Shown here: piece by piece, positions 61,896 to 64,000 of the stretch
How the letters are laid out: each line of letters opens with the position of its first letter
How positions within the stretch are numbered: position 1 is the stretch's first letter
Assembly: GCA_013339895.1 (NCBI GenBank)
Contig: JABACO010000058.1
Location: 92,001-156,000, forward strand
Source of the DNA: Ephydatia muelleri
Lineage: Eukaryota; Porifera; Demospongiae; Spongillida; Spongillidae
DNA length: 64,000 nt
Direction of reading: 5' to 3'
The notes under the pieces: model-generated
The model's input: the letters and a program-made list of their open reading frames with translations, nothing else
What the model was told of the DNA's origin: nothing
The model's database searches: none
Translations under genes and position numbers: made by a program

Positions 61896-62330
61896 CTCAA
61901 TTTCGTACCTGTAAAAAAGAAAATAAAACTAGTACACTTCAGCCATTATTGTTTAGAGAATGATGCATAAGTGTTTTTCAATCATGTACATGATAAAAAG
62001 TGAATTTCACAGACAAATAACGCTGCTCGTGTGCCCGGAGATTTTCTGCAGAGGGGGAGGAGGTAGGAAAAGGAAGGGAGATGAGAAGAGATACAGGGAC
62101 ACATAGCTTTAAGCTGCATGGGCCCGCAAAAACTTGGTACTTAATTAGCGGTTAAATCGACCTGGCACACTCTAAGTGTGACTGCATACTTCCTCTATAC
62201 ACCAGGTCCTGTGTGAGGAGAAAAAGAAATGGGATGAGAGAGGAATGAGTGGGGGGATACTAGTCAAATGAACATAAGAGACATGCTGATATATTGAGTG
62301 TACTCAATTTCGTACCTGTAAAATCAGCCA
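61896..62330. repeat. Two related segments about 410 bp apart
   Basis: CTCAATTTCGTACCTGTAAA appears at about 61897 and 62305 with similar upstream bases (AACGTAAGAGAGATG, AACATAAGAGACATG). It suggests a diverged local duplication. Confidence 0.5.
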
Positions 62331-62713
62331 AAAAGAGACAAATATAAGCTTGGCGGCATCCGTTAATATTGCTTGTGTGCCCTGTGTCTTTTTAGTCTTG
62401 AGTGTCACTGTGTATTAGACAAATAGCATTAGCAAGATAGCTACTTGTTGCTGTATATGATAAAAGCCATGCTCATGGAAGTTAAGGATTACAATAATAA
62501 CTTACTGTTTTAGTGGTGTTGTATGGGCTGGATGTCTTTGTGTAGGTTTTAACGTAAAATCACATATCTTGTAGGGACAGCATCTCTTTGTTATATCCTC
62601 ACATGCCTTTAAGCTGTCTGGCTTGTCATTGTGTGCATGACTGCATGTCTTTTTGCAGTAAAAAGACGTGCCTACATTTCGTCATCTGAGGGTACATGTA
62701 AGTGCAAACACAC

Positions 62714-63876
62714 TAGGGTGTGTAACCTCCCCTGCATAATTTTCCGAATACTTTTAAAACACTAATCGATTTTTCAGGTTTTTTAGGATCTGAAAATCGA
62801 TTTTTCCGAATAGTTTAAAAAACAAAATCGATTTTTCCGAATAGGTTTTCCCAAATTTCCTGCCGAATACCTAGGTTATTCAGGTTATGGTGCTTGTGGA
62901 GTGCACACTGAGAAGATAATTTATGTCTGCACAGAAATCCACCTGGTCTTGCACCCAAACTAGAGCTATGCATGCCAGCTTAAAACACAGAGACACAAAG
63001 GTCTACAGTAGCATGTGTTTGCTAAATAGTTGTATGTCTTTACCATGCTCTTGTACATATCAATAGTAATGTAAACCTAACCATCCAACCCTAACCACTG
63101 AGACCAGACATCACAATTATAAACTCACCCATGCACATCACCTACAATCATGTACACTTACAATCATCCCACAACACTCCATTCCCTAAATGCATATGTG
63201 AAATTTCCCATTAGTACGATTGCGTAATGCTCTCTAATTCCTCCACATACTCAAACAGAGCGCGCATACTTACTTGATTTGGGTGAGGTCTGTCATTTTA
63301 TTTCACTCGCTAGCGCAGTACTCAGATATGTTCACTTCGTACCACTGTACAATAAAACAATGCAATACTAGTACTGGTACATAAGTTTATTGCTACTACA
63401 TATTACCACAACTCGTGGCATGTACTAATGAACTTAGTTTCTTACTTGAAGACGACGATAACAGCACTGAGCTAGTGCACGCTGTATATATTGTATCCCA
63501 ATTGATGCACATTAAATATTTTGTATTATATTACTATCTATTTACTCAATTATTGATTGCTTCCGATGTCTTTATGTATGTATAAATAGTAAAAACAACA
63601 GTGACGTAGTTATATATATAGCTCTAATTATGAAACACTAAATTGGAAATCATATCCGGATATCGGTATAAAAAGGTATTCGAATAATGGGCGAATTGTC
63701 GATGCTGGCGACGAATACCTAAGTACCTCCGAATGGAGAAACATAAACCGGTTATTTCGAATAGATAAAATTCACTGATCGATTTTTCCAAGTAATGCTA
63801 AGTTTGTATTCGAACGGATAGGTTTTTGCGAATATCCGAATAACCCGAATAACCTGATAACCGGTTACACACCCTA
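62714..63876. mobile_element. 1163-bp non-autonomous hAT with 8-bp duplication
   Basis: Ends TAGGGTGTGTAACC and GGTTACACACCCTA. AAACACAC is duplicated at 62706-62713 and 63877-63884. Many copies of CCGAATA/TATTCGG and ATCGATTTTT lie within 250 bp of each end, typical of hAT subterminal protein-binding motifs. No transposase. Confidence 0.9.
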
Positions 63877-63967
63877 AAACACACTGACCTTAAATAAATT
63901 GATTCCCTCCAGTAGAAACACACAGTCGCCAAACCTTGTCTTAGAGGTGCATATACATACAGGTGTA

Positions 63968-64000
63968 TGTCATCTGAGGGTAAGTGCAAGCACACTGACC
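63968..64000 (+). repeat. Paralogous uninterrupted target site
   Basis: TCATCTGAGGGTAAGTGCA followed by AGCACACTGACC matches the joined flanks of the hAT at 62714-63876 (one A/G change in the duplicated 8-mer). Confidence 0.8.

Overview
The window looks like nuclear DNA of an early-branching animal, most likely a demosponge (Amphimedon-like). The signs are AT-rich introns with GT-AG borders, ankyrin (ANK) repeats carried one per exon, a CARD-type domain, a metazoan FES/FER-type tyrosine kinase, and a dense load of cut-and-paste transposons. The species is inference. No bacterial operons, tRNA, rRNA or CRISPR were seen.

Layout. 1-5087: a decaying cluster of six ANK exons (+), ending near a LINE-like fragment. 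5088-8486: gene-poor. 8487-13545: a 5.06-kb DNA transposon with perfect 84-bp terminal inverted repeats (TIRs). It carries a RecQ-like helicase remnant (+) and a remnant resembling DUF6589-type proteins (-), and it was hit by a Harbinger-like element that was in turn hit by a hAT element. 14026-34482: a large + strand gene encoding an inferred short first exon, a CARD-like domain, an unnamed module, 28 exons of ANK type and a basic tail, about 1393 aa. Its introns hold foldback MITEs and a LINE remnant. 35223-37154: a second, shorter copy of the RecQ/DUF6589-type element with an exact 9-bp target duplication, plus one isolated end of a third copy interrupted by a 93-bp MITE that also has an exact 9-bp duplication.

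37403-52524 (-): a 14-exon FES/FER-type kinase with F-BAR, SH2 and tyrosine kinase domains. Every exon phase fits, except that one base appears to be missing at the invariant SH2 tryptophan codon. Intron 8 holds hAT transposase remnants in opposite orientations. A GC-rich start region lies at 52140-52620. The next gene, 53488-55830 (+), diverges from it and encodes arrays of a 15-residue charged repeat.

55831-64000: mostly repeats. These include a long GT microsatellite, a 39-base G run, a piggyBac-like C-terminal fragment, an array of palindromes, and a 1163-bp hAT element whose uninterrupted target sequence survives as a nearby paralogue.

The strongest lead for something little described is the RecQ plus DUF6589-like transposon family. 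It has TIRs that begin TAGTCTCG, a hairpin inside each TIR, 9-bp target duplications, and small MITE derivatives with the same ends.
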